Shown: piece after piece, positions 11,705 through 22,015 of the stretch
How positions within the stretch are numbered: position 1 is the stretch's first letter
How the letters are laid out: each line of letters begins with the position of its first letter
DNA from: Acanthococcus lagerstroemiae
Taxonomy: Eukaryota > Arthropoda > Insecta > Hemiptera > Eriococcidae
NCBI GenBank assembly: GCA_031841125.1
Contig: CM063114.1
Span: forward strand, 31,069,266 to 31,133,265
Length of the DNA: 64,000 nt
Reading direction: 5' to 3'
Made by a program: the position numbers and the translations under genes
The notes under the pieces: model-generated
The model's input: only the letters and a program-made list of their open reading frames with translations
Told to the model about the DNA's origin: nothing
The model's database searches: none

Positions 11705-12534
11705 TTTTGGTAAAATTCTCACTGAACAGATCTAATGAGATGATGATGACGTCATAAGGACCTGAGATCTCAGAGTCCAAGGTAGCTGGTCTGCCCTATT
11801 CATGAAGACTATATCTGCCTTTATACATATCTAAGTCCTCAACACTGTGCGCATCTCGCTACCTGAGATCCAACAGCTGTTGAAATAACAAGGTAGAAAG
11901 GAGGGGTGGGTTTTGACGTATTTACCTTTTATGCTTTGTACGCGAGAACGAAGAATACTATCGACACGCGGCAAATAGTATTGTAAAGTACATGCGTTTT
12001 GCTCTTTTAGATTCAATCAAAACCTTATTTTTGATATTTTTTTCACAAACTTCATAAAAAGGTGATTTTCTCACTTTTGATTGATTGACAAAATGGGACC
12101 TTTTATCTGTCACGTACACATATATAGCTAATTATTCATTTGCTACTCGCTTATTTACTACTAGTTCATATTTTGCCATTAGTTCACTTGCTACATCGCA
12201 TATTCCCACAGTCACGAATCGCCACAGCGCAGAACGCCCGTGTTTCATCTTCAAAGCTAAAAGGCTTCACCGCTCGAAACCTGAAACAGAATACCAAAAT
12301 TACCATTAATACTTTTTATCATACGTATTTATGAGACATAATTCACATTGTATTATTCCTCAGAAAATCTACACATCTACTGATAAGAGTACCATAGAAA
12401 GTTGTACTTGGTTTAATACAAAGAAATTTTATGCTAATTAAATTGAGCACCCATTTCATACATTGAACAAACAACACACTTACCTCTTCTAAATCCAGTC
12501 AATTTCTTCTGTGGAGTTATTCAAAATAATAATT
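11705..12534. other. Anonymous AT-rich DNA
   Basis: No known protein, RNA gene or transposon end was seen. The last 14 bases before 12,549 are the upstream copy of a retrotransposon target duplication. Confidence 0.5.
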
Positions 12535-14180
12535 AATAAAACGTAAATTCAGAGGCGGAAGACGATTTTGAGCAGTCAGTACGGATTCAAAACTGGCCGC
12601 TCGACTGCGGATGCCGCGCTGAAGTTGAAGAGTCTGGCGCAGAAAGCGATCCGCAAGCGACAGTTCTGCGCGGCGGTCAGCCTCGACATCAAGAACGCGT
12701 TCAACTCCATTCCGTATACGCGTATCGTGGAGGCGTTGGAGTTGCCGCGGGTACCTGGTTACCTCGTGCGCATCATCAAGAGTTACTTCTCCGGCCGCCG
12801 GATTGAGATGGAGTCGGCGGCCGGACCAGTCACACGAGAGATGACCTGCGGCGTTCCACAGGGATCAGTACTCGGACCTACCCTATGGAACGTCGCCTTC
12901 AACGGGATGCTGAGGCTGGCACTGCCACCAGGCGTAAAGCTGATCTGTTACGCCGACGACACGCTGGTGGTGTGCCAAGCCGAGACGACAGCAGAGGTCA
13001 CGCGACGAGTGAACCAGGCGTTAGAAATGCTGACCCACTGGATCGAGTCGGCGGGGCTGTGCTTAGCGGTACAGAAGACGGAAGCGGTTTTGTTTACGAC
13101 GCGACGCAAGTACAGCCCACCCACCTTTGTCCAAAAAGGTGTGGCGATTGGGCTCTGTACAGTCCTGAAGTACCTGGGGCTGTGGTTCGACGGGAAGTTG
13201 CATTTCCGAGAGCACTTCCGACGGGCAGCTGAGAAGGCGGATCGAGTAGCCGGACAGCTGTCCCGTCTGATGTCGAACCTAAAGGGGCCGAGAGAGCAGC
13301 GACGAAGGATGTACGTGAACGTCATCATGTCGGTTCTCCTATACGGGGAGCCAGTATTCGCCGACGCCATCGATATACCATACAGGAGAGCGGAGATGGA
13401 GAAGATGCAGCGAAAAGCCGCGATGAGGTGTGTCTTCGGATGCAGTAAGCGTGTTAGCGCGTATACCGCCGATCGAACTCAAGGTCGGCGAACTAGCGGC
13501 AGTATACGGTGCGAAGAAGAAAGCGAAGACGAAACGGGAGGCACTTCGGGTCAGCGAGTCATCCAGCGGAAGTGGAAGGACGTGGACCCGAGCGCTGATA
13601 CGCGACCTCGATGGATGGGTAGGAAGATCGCACGGAGCGCTGAACTTCCACCTTACCCAAGTACTGAGCGGCCACGGGTGCTTCGGCACGTACCTACATC
13701 GGATGTCGATAGCGCCGAGCTGAGCCCTGTGTGCGGGCACTGTGATCGAGGGGCGGAGGACACACCTTGGCACACCCTGTTCGAATGTGAGGCCTGTGAG
13801 CAGGAGAGGCGCGGGACGGCCACAGCAGCGATCGATCCCGGCGACGACGGAGAAGAAGACGACGGCGGCGTGATCAGCCGTCTCGCGCCGGACACCCTGG
13901 TTTCGGAGATGATGAAGAACGCCGTGGAAGACGTGAATTCCAGGCGAGCGCTCAGGGAGTGCGGACCTCGGTCAGTAGGGAACCCTAAGTGGCCCTGGTA
14001 GGACGCGCGTACCCTTCCGGCACGTAGAAATGGGAGCTCGGGTCTGGCCCCAAGGCGTCCCTCCGGTCACTGATGCGATACTCGAAAGGGTAGTTTCCGG
14101 GGCTGGGGGTGTGGTGTCATAGGGGCCACTTTGGCATGCGTGCATCGCCATACGTCCCACCACACCAATAAAACGTAAAT
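12535..14180 (+). mobile_element. 5'-truncated R1-like non-LTR retrotransposon with perfect 14-bp target duplication
   Basis: The element spans 12,549-14,166. The 14 bases AATAAAACGTAAAT stand immediately before it (12,535-12,548) and immediately after it (14,167-14,180), so both junctions are fixed. The 5' end begins inside the reverse-transcriptase domain, the usual result of incomplete target-primed reverse transcription. The 3' end is a ~165-bp tail (14,002-14,166) ending CCCACCACACC with no poly-A. Base composition is far richer in GC than the flanks. Related 3' tails occur at 14,758-15,097, 30,844-31,028, 48,507-49,055 and, degenerate, 49,594-49,648. R1 elements proper insert in 28S rDNA; the target here is anonymous AT-rich DNA. 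Confidence 0.9.
12553..14001 (+). pseudogene. R1-like ORF2 C-terminal half: reverse transcriptase plus C-terminal CCHC motif, frameshifted
   Basis: This is the reverse transcriptase of the truncated element. Counting from the TTG at 12,568, visible motifs are QYGFKTGRST near residue 4, the motif-A block SLDIKNAFNS with its Asp near residue 40, GVPQGSVLGP near 95-104, and the catalytic YADD at residues 128-131 (12,949-12,960). A Cys/His cluster (CGHC..W-HTLFEC) near residues 388-407 is the C-terminal zinc-knuckle typical of the R1 clade. Between about 13,430 and 13,722 the coherent protein sequence (DAVSVLARIPPIEL onwards) lies in the next frame; the original frame is regained before the Cys cluster. 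The single 477-codon frame is therefore open only because two compensating frameshifts avoided stops. The endonuclease and ORF1 are absent, so it cannot be autonomous. Confidence 0.88.
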
Positions 14181-14745
14181 AATCGCACTCTTCATTTCAT
14201 CTCCTTGGTACATTGAACACACTTAAACTATCGCACAGTAATGAAGATCAAGATCATTGATGAGTACGTCTGACGAAGGAAAAAAAGGAGAAAAAAAAGT
14301 AACTGCTAGAGGCTCATTGCCGACCCTAATAAAATCGAAATTGTTGATTATAATTACTCTTATTGCTCTCAACTAATTAATTTCACCGAAATAAGACGCC
14401 ACTGAACTGAACTGTGAATCAGATCAATATTCGATCATCTACGTATGATACGAAGAATAGACAAAGATAGATCAGCCGTTTTTGTTTTTCTGTCTCTTTC
14501 TACACCACTTTACCGAGCGTAAGCGTTCCAGACAACGACTCTAAATTGAAATGAGAAGATGAAAAATAATAGCGATTGCAATAGGCTCGGCTACACCGAC
14601 CCTAATAAAAAATTTATGGGACGCACTGTGTAATATCACCTACCCGTGCTTGTCTCCTTTTCGCTAGATTCAATGGGACAACACAAACTAAATTTCAGAG
14701 TCCTTCTTCTCTTCGTTTCATGCAGCAGATCGTTACTTTAGATAG
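14181..14745. other. Anonymous DNA between two R1-like insertions
   Basis: No gene or repeat was recognised. AT-rich; it contains an A run at 14,280-14,300. It is probably the pre-insertion host sequence that received both R1-like copies. Confidence 0.5.
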
Positions 14746-15109
14746 CTAAAATGCTTAAATTGTGGTGTGGTGGGACGTATGGCGATGCACGCACGCCAAA
14801 GTGGCCCCTATGACACCGCACCCCCGGTCCCGGAAACTACTCTTTCGAGTATCGCATCAGTGACCGGAGGGACGCCTTGAGGCCAGGCCCGAGCCCCCAT
14901 TTCTCCGTGCCGCAACGGTGCGCGCGTCCTACCAGGGCCACCATGGGGTTCCCTACTGACCGAGGTCCGCTCTCCCTTAGCGCTTGCTTGGAATTCAGGT
15001 CCCCCGCGGCCGGACGCGCTGCCTCTCTTCACTCACCCCTCACCTCCTCGTCATGGTGCGTGTGTCGACGCAGGCAGGTGATGACGACGAGTGAGCCCTA
15101 AAATGCTTA
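14746..15109 (-). mobile_element. R1-like retrotransposon 3' fragment, minus strand, with 12-bp target duplication
   Basis: CTAAAATGCTTA occurs at 14,746-14,757 and 15,098-15,109, bracketing a 340-bp GC-rich element at 14,758-15,097. On the minus strand it contains the same 3' tail as the copy ending at 14,166 (GATGCGATACTCGAAAG, GGGGCCACTTTGG, CGTCCCACCACACC) preceded by the ORF2 end. Upstream of the tail it shares GTGAGGGGTGAGTGAAGAG with the copy at 48,507-49,055 but not with the 12.5-kb copy. The frames on both strands (14,808-15,101) are remnants or shadows. Confidence 0.88.
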
Positions 15110-15699
15110 TTCTACTTGGGAATTAGCGCCCAACTGTGATTTCTGTCAGGAGCGTAGTGAATGGGAGGAAAGGGGGTCCAGCCTCCCCAGTCAAGTCGGC
15201 CCGTTGGGAAAAGTTGGCAAAATGCCATTCGAGTTGGGAAAATCCAAACCAAAACCGCGAAAAAGACATTTTTGCCAGTTTTTACTACTCAAATCATTAG
15301 AAAAACCTCAATAGTTTTTTCACTCACTCTGCTCGTAAAAGTTGAGAGCCTTCAGCTGGGAAATTCGTCTTTCCCTCCTAATGTAATTCGCTTCTCAATC
15401 TTGTCTCAGAATCTTCAAATTTTGGTCGAGAGAAAAATGTGGTATTTATTTGCGCAGCTTACAAGATGGTAATATCCACGACGATGGACCCTCCCTAAGC
15501 TTTTTCCATTCAAAAGATGGTAATTGTCCTGTCTGATGAATTGGATTGGCGGAATGTGGTGCAGATGTTATTGTATAACCCAGAATACTCGCCTCCTTCA
15601 CCCCCCCCCCCAAATAGAAATGAAAAAATCAGAAAGTACGGTTTAAAATTCGGTAGTTACAAAATATTCTCAGTTCCTGGAGAGTGACCCTCCTATATC
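15110..15699. other. Anonymous DNA, possibly a truncated hAT-like MITE
   Basis: TCAGGAGCGTAGTGAATGGG at about 15,147 followed by GGGGGTCCAGCCTCCCC resembles the CAGGGGCGTAGCC end of the MITE at 37,212. No matching right end was found. A C run of about 12 lies at 15,601-15,611. Confidence 0.3.
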
Positions 15700-16940
15700 G
15701 GAGTTTTGGTTACACCGGCAGCGGAAAATTATTTCGCGCGACTTCCCGGTCGGCGCCAAAAGTTCATCCGCTTATCCAATTCTCAAACGGTTAGATAATT
15801 TACGACCTTGTGTTGCGACGCTCTAACTGGATCTCGCCCGGGTACCCGCTGTCGGCCATTTTTATAATCGGGATAAGCGATTATGGTTATACGGGTTAGC
15901 GGGCGACTGCTGACCCTACCGCGAAGACGACCTGGACCTGGACCTGGAACATTTGGCAGCGTTCGTTACTGGGTTAAAATCGTCGTACTGGGTCACCGGT
16001 GTGGTCGAACTCTCTCGAACGCGTTCGGATGACAAAATAGAACGAAACAAACAGAAAAAAGAACCCGTTAATGGCTCTGGTAGCACACAGTCGCGTATAA
16101 TGTGGAAGTGTATTACGCCCTACAGAGAATGTTATGCATAGGTGCTATTACCTGGTACCTCACATTCCTCGGAAGTCCCTCACCCACCTCGGCCGCGATG
16201 TGACGGAGGTTCGCCGGTGCGACCTATTGGTGAACCGCGTACGCGACCTCACGTCCTGCGCCGCTGTGGCTCTGTGTCGCTTCTAATTTAACGGTACTGG
16301 ACTAATAACAATATTCGTTTTTAGCGAACAATTTTTTTTTCTGGCTTAAGTAACTCGTTTAGCTTTATGTATGTACCTCGGTCCTCGGTACGTCGATAGT
16401 CGATTTGATAATGATATTTTCGCGATGTGTAAGTCGGCCGTCGGCGATGCGGGATGGCGACTGGCAGGTCTCTGGTCGAGAAATTAACGGGTCATTAAAT
16501 CGATCCATTCGGTGCGTTCGATTTTCGCGGCGGTGCGGTGCTCGCGATCGACGTCGCAGTGATAAGGCGCCCGCCGGTTTCGCACATACTGTCGCTGGCC
16601 GCAGTTTTCGTTGAGAAGCGTGAAAACGCAACGTGCCGCCACTCGCAGTTCGGCGGCAATGATTTGAGCGAAAAACACGCAGAAATTTTGTGCTATTGAT
16701 GCTCGCGCGTGACCGAGGAACGTGCGTCTTTGTATCGGTTCGCGTGCCGAAATCGTAGACTCGCCGTGTGCAGTGTACTCTCCCGCCAGAGGCGAACTTT
16801 AATATCGTGGAACTCAGGTGAGTCTTGTGTCAGTGTAATTCCACCCACCTGGGTGTAGGCGCTAATATATAGACCGACCAGTACATTTAGAAATGACAGA
16901 GTAAGACATTTGCAGTTTTTTCCGGACCTGAGCGAGGACA
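15700..16940 (+). promoter_or_regulatory. CpG-richer stretch with consensus splice donor: candidate promoter / 5' non-coding exon
   Basis: From about 15,700 to 16,820 the sequence is clearly richer in G, C and CpG than its surroundings and lacks recognisable repeats. On the plus strand, a candidate exon around 16,740-16,817 ends CTCAG|GTGAGT, an optimal 5' splice site (GT at 16,818-16,819). Possible arthropod initiator words (for example GTGCAGTGT near 16,769) lie upstream; no TATA box was seen. The short frames at 15,953-16,141 and 16,365-16,678 are not recognised proteins. The pattern suits a TATA-less promoter with a 5'UTR exon, but this is inference from composition and one splice signal. 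Confidence 0.3.
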
Positions 16941-17175
16941 CAGGGACTCTGTGAAGAATTTGTTCTAGGAGGGGGGGGGGGCAAAGTTGTTAAACTCCCA
17001 ACTGACTCTACTCAAAATTCCCGAGTAACAAAATTTTTTTGCATTGGCTAAAAAAAGCTCAAAATCTCTTGTGACTTGTTGAATTTCCCGGTTCCTGATC
17101 TATCTGCTAAAATTTCCCAACTCCGGCGGAGGCTTTGGAGGAGCTGTCTCCCGAGCCTTCCTTATCTCGTCCCTG
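16941..17175 (+). mobile_element. hAT-like MITE, short relative of the 6.7-kb copy
   Basis: It starts CAGGGACTCTG and ends ATCTCGTCCCTG. Flanking octamers CGAGGACA and CGAGAGTA match at 5 of 8 positions. Interior words CCCAACTGACTCTACTCAAAATTCCC and TTGTGACTTGTTGAATTT match the ~73-bp unit of the copy at 6,709-7,090. A G run of about 12 follows the left end. Confidence 0.65.
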
Positions 17176-17373
17176 CGAGAGTATACGAAATTAAAGAGGT
17201 GAGAGTATGTAGAAAAAAGTGTGTGTATTGATCTGTAGTAAAAATAGATCTGAGAGCGATTGCTAAACATAAATTATGACTAAACTAAACTGATGTCCTA
17301 CCTGGCCGAGTAAGGGAGAAAAAGGAGAGTGAGTCGTGAGCATAATAAGAAGAAGACGGTGGTTTTGAAAATA

Positions 17374-18243
17374 AAGTGAAACCTGTCTTTAGTGGACTCG
17401 TCTAATCTGGAAAACCTGTCACTGTGGAAAGAACATGTGGTCCGTTGAGAAAACCTGTTTATTTCAATGTATAATCTGGAAAACTTGTCTAACGTGGAAG
17501 TGGAAACTAAAAATGTACAAAAAACCTGTGTAAAATGGAAATTGGCACGTGTCTTTTATTGATTTTTCCATGTTAGCACAGGTTTCTTTAAGGTAGTGCG
17601 GCTCTTGTGCGGTTTGTATTAGATGAGTTTTGCCGGGGCCAGAACAAAGGCATACGAAATGAAATAGACAAAAGCGTGTAGAAGGTGCGTGTATTTGAAT
17701 GATAGAAAGAATAGAGAGCTAAAACGTATAAACTGTAACTATTGTAGTGGTGCGTGTCATACAGAAAATAACCAGGCAGGACAATAAATTGGGACTGCAA
17801 GGGCGAAAGAGTCGCCCTCTACAATTTTAGGCACGCGAAAAAAAGGAAATACTGAAACCCTACACATTTTAGGAAAATTTATCAGATTGAATTGAAAATG
17901 GTCTCAATGGAAGGGAAATTTTATTACAAATTTTGTTCTATTCATTTTTTTCGATAAAGGCTTTCGTTTTCGTAATATTTTGAGATTTCTTCATATGCCT
18001 GTAAATAACATATTCCTCTTGATCAGGGTTACAAGGTAAACGACAACAGCACGCCACCGCTTTGGGCAGCCCGAATTCGACGATATTGTACAATGTACAC
18101 AAAAATATTTATGTATCAACAAAGAGAAAATCTCCGCAGTTGATTTTTTTTTTGGTTCACCTGGCTAATGTGGAAAACCGGTCACTATGGAAATTTTTGG
18201 AGTAGTCCGTTGAGTTTCCACTATATGTAGACAGATTTCACTG
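17374..18243. mobile_element. pogo-like non-autonomous DNA transposon with TA target duplication, 870 bp
   Basis: The left end AAGTGAAACCTGTCTTTAGTGG and right end (reverse complement CAGTGAAATCTGTCTACATATAGTGG) are inverted; TA flanks both sides (17,372-17,373 and 18,244-18,245). GTGGAAAACCGGTCACTxTGGAAA-type subterminal words recur at both ends (17,411-17,440 and 18,169-18,192). Ends of this type (CAGTGAAACCTG) occur in pogo/Tigger-type elements. The interior, including the 70-codon frame at 17,588-17,800, shows no transposase, so it is non-autonomous. Confidence 0.75.
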
Positions 18244-18245
18244 TA

Positions 18246-18559
18246 TCACGTACCGGATATACCGGAATGCAGGAGACTAAAGACGTTTGTTAGACGCCCC
18301 ATCGTGCTACGCAAAAAGTGACCAGGTGGAATGATTAGACGATTGAGAGGAGCGGATCGCCGCGCATTCTGAAAAAGAAAATTTTAGCATGGATAGTTGG
18401 ACAATAGTTCTGATTCACGTACCAAAAGTACGCCCAAATCCGAGCGTCCTTATGCCCCCAAACGGTTGAACGTCTCCCCGTAATCAGTTCCTCCCAAGAA
18501 TGTCGGAAAATATTAACTAAAAAGAATAACTTTTCGTACAAAATTTGTTCCTCATTAAG
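18246..18559. other. Anonymous DNA before the ~300-bp array
   Basis: No gene recognised. The frame on the minus strand at 18,335-18,718 runs into the tandem repeat and is not considered coding. Confidence 0.4.
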
Positions 18560-19807
18560 TTGTACACAAATGTGAAAACAAAAAATCAAATTGAAACAAT
18601 AAATCAAAAAATAAGAACAAAAATTACTAATCTGTGGGGAAAAGGCAAAGTTAATAGCATAAAATTCACTCATTTCAGTCAAAAAACCGATTTTAAAATT
18701 CCCCGATTTAACTGCCAACGGCTAACTGGAGAAAAAAGACTAGAGCTTGGATTATCTTTAGAGCATATAAAATGGGACTCAGGCTCTCAGAAACTAGAAG
18801 GGTACGGGAAAATTTAATTTGAAGAAAAAACGATAACGGTTCCTACTGTTTTGGATCGTTTAAAGGATGCAGGGGGCGGGCTCTACTGTAAGCAATAAAC
18901 CAAAAAATGGAAACAAAAATTGGCGATTTTGTCGGGAAAAAAAGAAAAAAGGCAAATTTGGAGCACAAAATTCACTTATTTCCGCTAAAAAACCGATTTA
19001 AAAATTATCCGTTGCATCTGTCAAGGGCTGACTGGAGAAGAGAGACTCGAGCTTGGATTATCCTTAGAGAATATAAAATGGGACTCGGGCTCTCAGAAAC
19101 CAGAAGGGAAGGGGAAAATTTAATTAGAAGAAAAAACGGTAACTGTTCCTATTATTTTGGATCGTCGAAGATATACAAGGGATGGGTTCTACTGTAAGCA
19201 ATAAATAAAAAAATAAAAACAATAATTAGCGATTTTGCGAATAGAAGAGCCAATTGAAAGAACAAAACTCACTCATTTTGACCAAAAAACCGATTTAAAA
19301 ATGCTCTATTATAACTGTCAATGGCTAGCTAGGGAAGAAATACTCGAGCTCGGATTATCCCGAGAAAATGTACAAAATGGGACTCGGGCTCTCAGAAACC
19401 AGAAGGGAAGGGGAAAATTTAGTTAAAAGAAAAAACGATAACTATTCCTACCATTTTGGATCGTCTTAAGGATACAGAAGGTGGGCCCTATTGTAAACAA
19501 TAAACCAAAAAATGAAAACAATAATTTGCGATTTTGTGGAAAATGAAAGGGCAAATTTGAAAGCATAAAATCCACTCATTGCGGCCAAAAAAACGATTTA
19601 AAAATTCGCTCTTGTAAATGTCATGGGCTAGCGGGGGAAGAAAGTCACGAGCTTGAACATTCTTAGAGAATATAGAATGGGACATCCTGGGGCTCTCAGA
19701 ACCAGAAAGGAAGGGGAAATTTAATTAAGAAAGAAAAAAAGAAAACTAAAACCGATAACTATTCCTATTATTTTGGATTGTCTAAAGGATGCAGGTGGGT
19801 GGGTTCT

Positions 19808-20509
19808 ATTATAATTAGAGCTAGGATCTACTGGCATTTGCCGAATGAGTTTGTGTAAGGGCAGATGGGATGTATTCAAAGATGAACACGAATCAGGGTA
19901 ATACAAGGCCAGAGAAAAAATTTTATTTTGCCGAATAATGTCGAAAGAGGCTTAAATGCCGAATAACACCAAAAACGATGATGTACGCACAACAATAAAT
20001 TTGGTATTGCAAACAGACACAAACCCTGAAATCACTGATTGCCACCAAAAGAAATTTAGCCTTAGATCTCGTATTCATCTCAACCTACTTGTTCTTCCTA
20101 CCTAACACAATACGAAAACTGGAAATGAGGGGCCTTTCCCTACGCGAGCAACTGCTGACTGTCCATGATGTTTCATCAAAACTTTATCAAATCCCGAGGG
20201 CTCGTGGACGTAGCCTGCAGACGAAGGCTGAACAAGTTTTTACGAAAAGTACAGGTCTCGAAACCTTAAAAAATGTAAATAATTCACTCGTTCATGGAAC
20301 TATATGTTTCACACTGGGTACCATAGAGCAACATTTAGTGGTGATGTTCAAGAAAAGATTTTTGTAATATTACTTGTAAACATCTAATTTTCATTAAAAT
20401 TTTGGCTTCCTTCTAACATTGTAAACATTGCCGAATAGTGCCGAAAATGTTAATTTTGAATGCCGAATTTCGAATGTTTATTGCCGAAAATTCCAGCTCT
20501 AATTATAAT
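19808..20509 (+). mobile_element. hAT element with perfect 8-bp target duplication, 686 bp
   Basis: The element spans 19,816-20,501. ATTATAAT flanks it on both sides (19,808-19,815 and 20,502-20,509), and removing the element plus one octamer regenerates the uninterrupted repeat unit TTCTATTATAATCAATAAA. Terminal sequences are TAGAGCTAGGAT on the left and the reverse complement of TAGAGCTGGAAT on the right. TGCCGAA occurs subterminally three times on the left (19,839, 19,929, 19,957) and four times on the right (20,429, 20,439, 20,461, 20,482), all in one orientation. It carries a transposase remnant and is non-autonomous. Confidence 0.92.
20053..20367 (+). pseudogene. hAT-type transposase C-terminal remnant
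   Basis: An open stretch of about 105 codons inside the hAT element encodes FFLPNTIRKLEMRGLSLREQ, then ARGRSLQTKAEQVF and GLETLKNV. The pattern (LP-x-I-x-x-LE-x-x-x-L-x-L, then a K-rich helix and a G-L-x-T-L-x-x-x motif) resembles the region near the C-terminus of DUF659-type hAT proteins in insects. The catalytic D-D-E domain and BED finger are missing. Assignment rests on remembered family patterns plus the hAT ends around it. It starts without a convincing ATG and is best treated as a fossil. Confidence 0.6.
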
Positions 20510-21540
20510 CAATAAATTATAAAATGAAAATAAAAATTAGCTTGTGGAAAAAAAGAGGCAAATTGAAAGAATAAAATTCACTCATTTTAACCAAAAAACC
20601 GTTTTAAAAATTCTCCCTTATAACTAAGGGCCAGTCGAGGAAGAAATATTCGAGCTTGAATTAGCCTTTGAGAATATAAAATGGGACTGGGGCCCTCAGA
20701 AACCAAAAAGGAAGGGGAAAATTTGATGAGAAGGAAAAACGGTAACTGTTCCGACTATTTTGGATCGTCTAAGGGATGTAGGGGGCGGGTTCTATTGTAA
20801 GCAATACATTAATAAATAAATCAAAAATTCGCGATTTTGCGAATAAAGGAGCAAATTTGAAAGAACAAAATTCACTCATTTCGGTTAAAATTTTTTTTTA
20901 ATTCGCCTTTGTAAATGTCAAGGGCTAACTGGGGAAGGAAGACTCGGGCTTGAATTATGCTTAGAGAATTTAGAATGGACATCGTTGGGCTTTTAGAAAC
21001 CAGAGGGAAGGGGAAAATTTAATTAGAAGAATAGACGATAGCTATTTTCACTATGTTAAACAGTCTAAAAGATACAGGGGGTGAGTGGGTTCTGTTGTAA
21101 GCAATAAATCAAAATAAATGATAACAAAAATTGGTGATTTTGTAGGAAAAAAGAGGCAAATTTGAAATGATAAAACTCACTCACTTTGACCAAAAAACCG
21201 ATTGAAAATTCTCCCTTATAATAACTATCAAGGGCTAGCTGGGGAAAAAATACTGGAGCTTGAATTAGCCTTTGAGAATATTAAATGGGACTGGGGCTCT
21301 CGATCAGAAACCAGAAAGACCGAAAATTTAATTAGAAGAAAAAACGGGAATTATTCCTACTATTTTGGATGTCTAAAGGATTCAGGTGGAGGCTTTATTG
21401 TAAGTAAGTATCTGGTGGAGCCTGTTATATAAATAAAAAGTGTTGGAGAAAGAATCGCTGTTCTAAAATGGCAGTTAATGAAAGTGAATTTTTAACGATG
21501 ATCTAAGTCTGATCCGACAAGTCTGTTCCCCGAAGACAAA

Positions 21541-22015
21541 ATTAATAAGTTTTACAGCCAGCTCGAAGAAACTTTAGAAAGCGGTGGAGGGAGGGTTGTA
21601 CACTATAGTTGCTAGGGATTGGAGTGGTAAAACTGGAACAGGCCGTCTCCTCTCCAAATCGGGAAATTGTGTATTGGCTCAACTAACCCTAATGGTGAAG
21701 AATGGGCTCAGTTTGTCTTTGAACAAAACTTGAAGATCGTTAACAAATTTTTTCGAAAACAACCAAAAAAAAGAAGTGGACATTCAAGCCCACAGACAGC
21801 TCCACAAAAAACGAAATAGATTACTGATAAACGATGCAACATAAGTTTCAAATTATGAAATTTTAAACATATTTCGATTTTCATCAGACCCCAGAATTCG
21901 TAGGGCCTCTCTACGACTCCCAATTGATTTACCAAAGTGCTCTGGTTTTAATTATTGGAGAAACAAAAGCTTTGCCGAGTTTCAAACACACCTACCTGAG
22001 TACAAGAGACAGTTT
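21541..22015 (+). pseudogene. Non-LTR retrotransposon endonuclease (APE-type) fossil
   Basis: Pieces in different plus-strand frames together follow the C-terminal half of a LINE endonuclease: a DWSGKTGTGR block (counterpart of GDFNAKxG), NPNGEEWAQFVFEQNLKIVN, a KWTFKPTDSSTKNEIDY block, then VSNYEILN and FSSDPRIRRASLRLP near 21,850-21,920. The family's catalytic SDH is here SDP, so the key His is lost. There are at least three in-frame stops and at least two frame changes. The reverse transcriptase does not follow; sequence after 22,020 is unrelated. It resembles endonucleases of RTE- or CR1/L2-type elements; clade not resolved. Confidence 0.72.

Larger units (their letters stand above)
18560..21430 (+). 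repeat. Tandem array of seven ~300-bp units, interrupted by a hAT insertion
   Basis: The landmark TCAGAAACCAGAAGGGAAGG occurs near 18,787, 19,091, 19,390, 19,693, 20,693, 20,991 and 21,303. Spacings are about 300-312 except the 1,000-bp step that contains the hAT element (686 bp plus 8-bp duplication). Each unit carries AAAACCGATTTAAAAATT, GGGCTxxCTGG, GAGCTTGxATTA, AAAATGGGACTxGGGCTCTCAG, TTTTGGATCGTC and TTCTATTGTAAGCAATAAA. Minus-strand and plus-strand frames across it repeat the same peptides and are not genes. No homology to a coding family is apparent. Confidence 0.88.

Noticed and set aside
13339..13773. 144-codon minus-strand frame opposite the R1-like RT
   Set aside because: It lies antisense to recognised RT coding sequence and is a GC-driven shadow frame.
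15147..15400. Second member of the CAGGGGCGTAGCC MITE family
   Set aside because: Only the first ~40 bases resemble the family and no right end was located.
18335..18718. 127-codon minus-strand frame
   Set aside because: It runs into the ~300-bp tandem array, and similar peptides reappear in other units, so it reads a repeat.
19808..20509. piggyBac-type insertion at TTAA/TTATAA
   Set aside because: The duplication resolves better as the 8-mer ATTATAAT with TAGAGCT termini, which is hAT-like; subterminal repeats and the transposase remnant agree.
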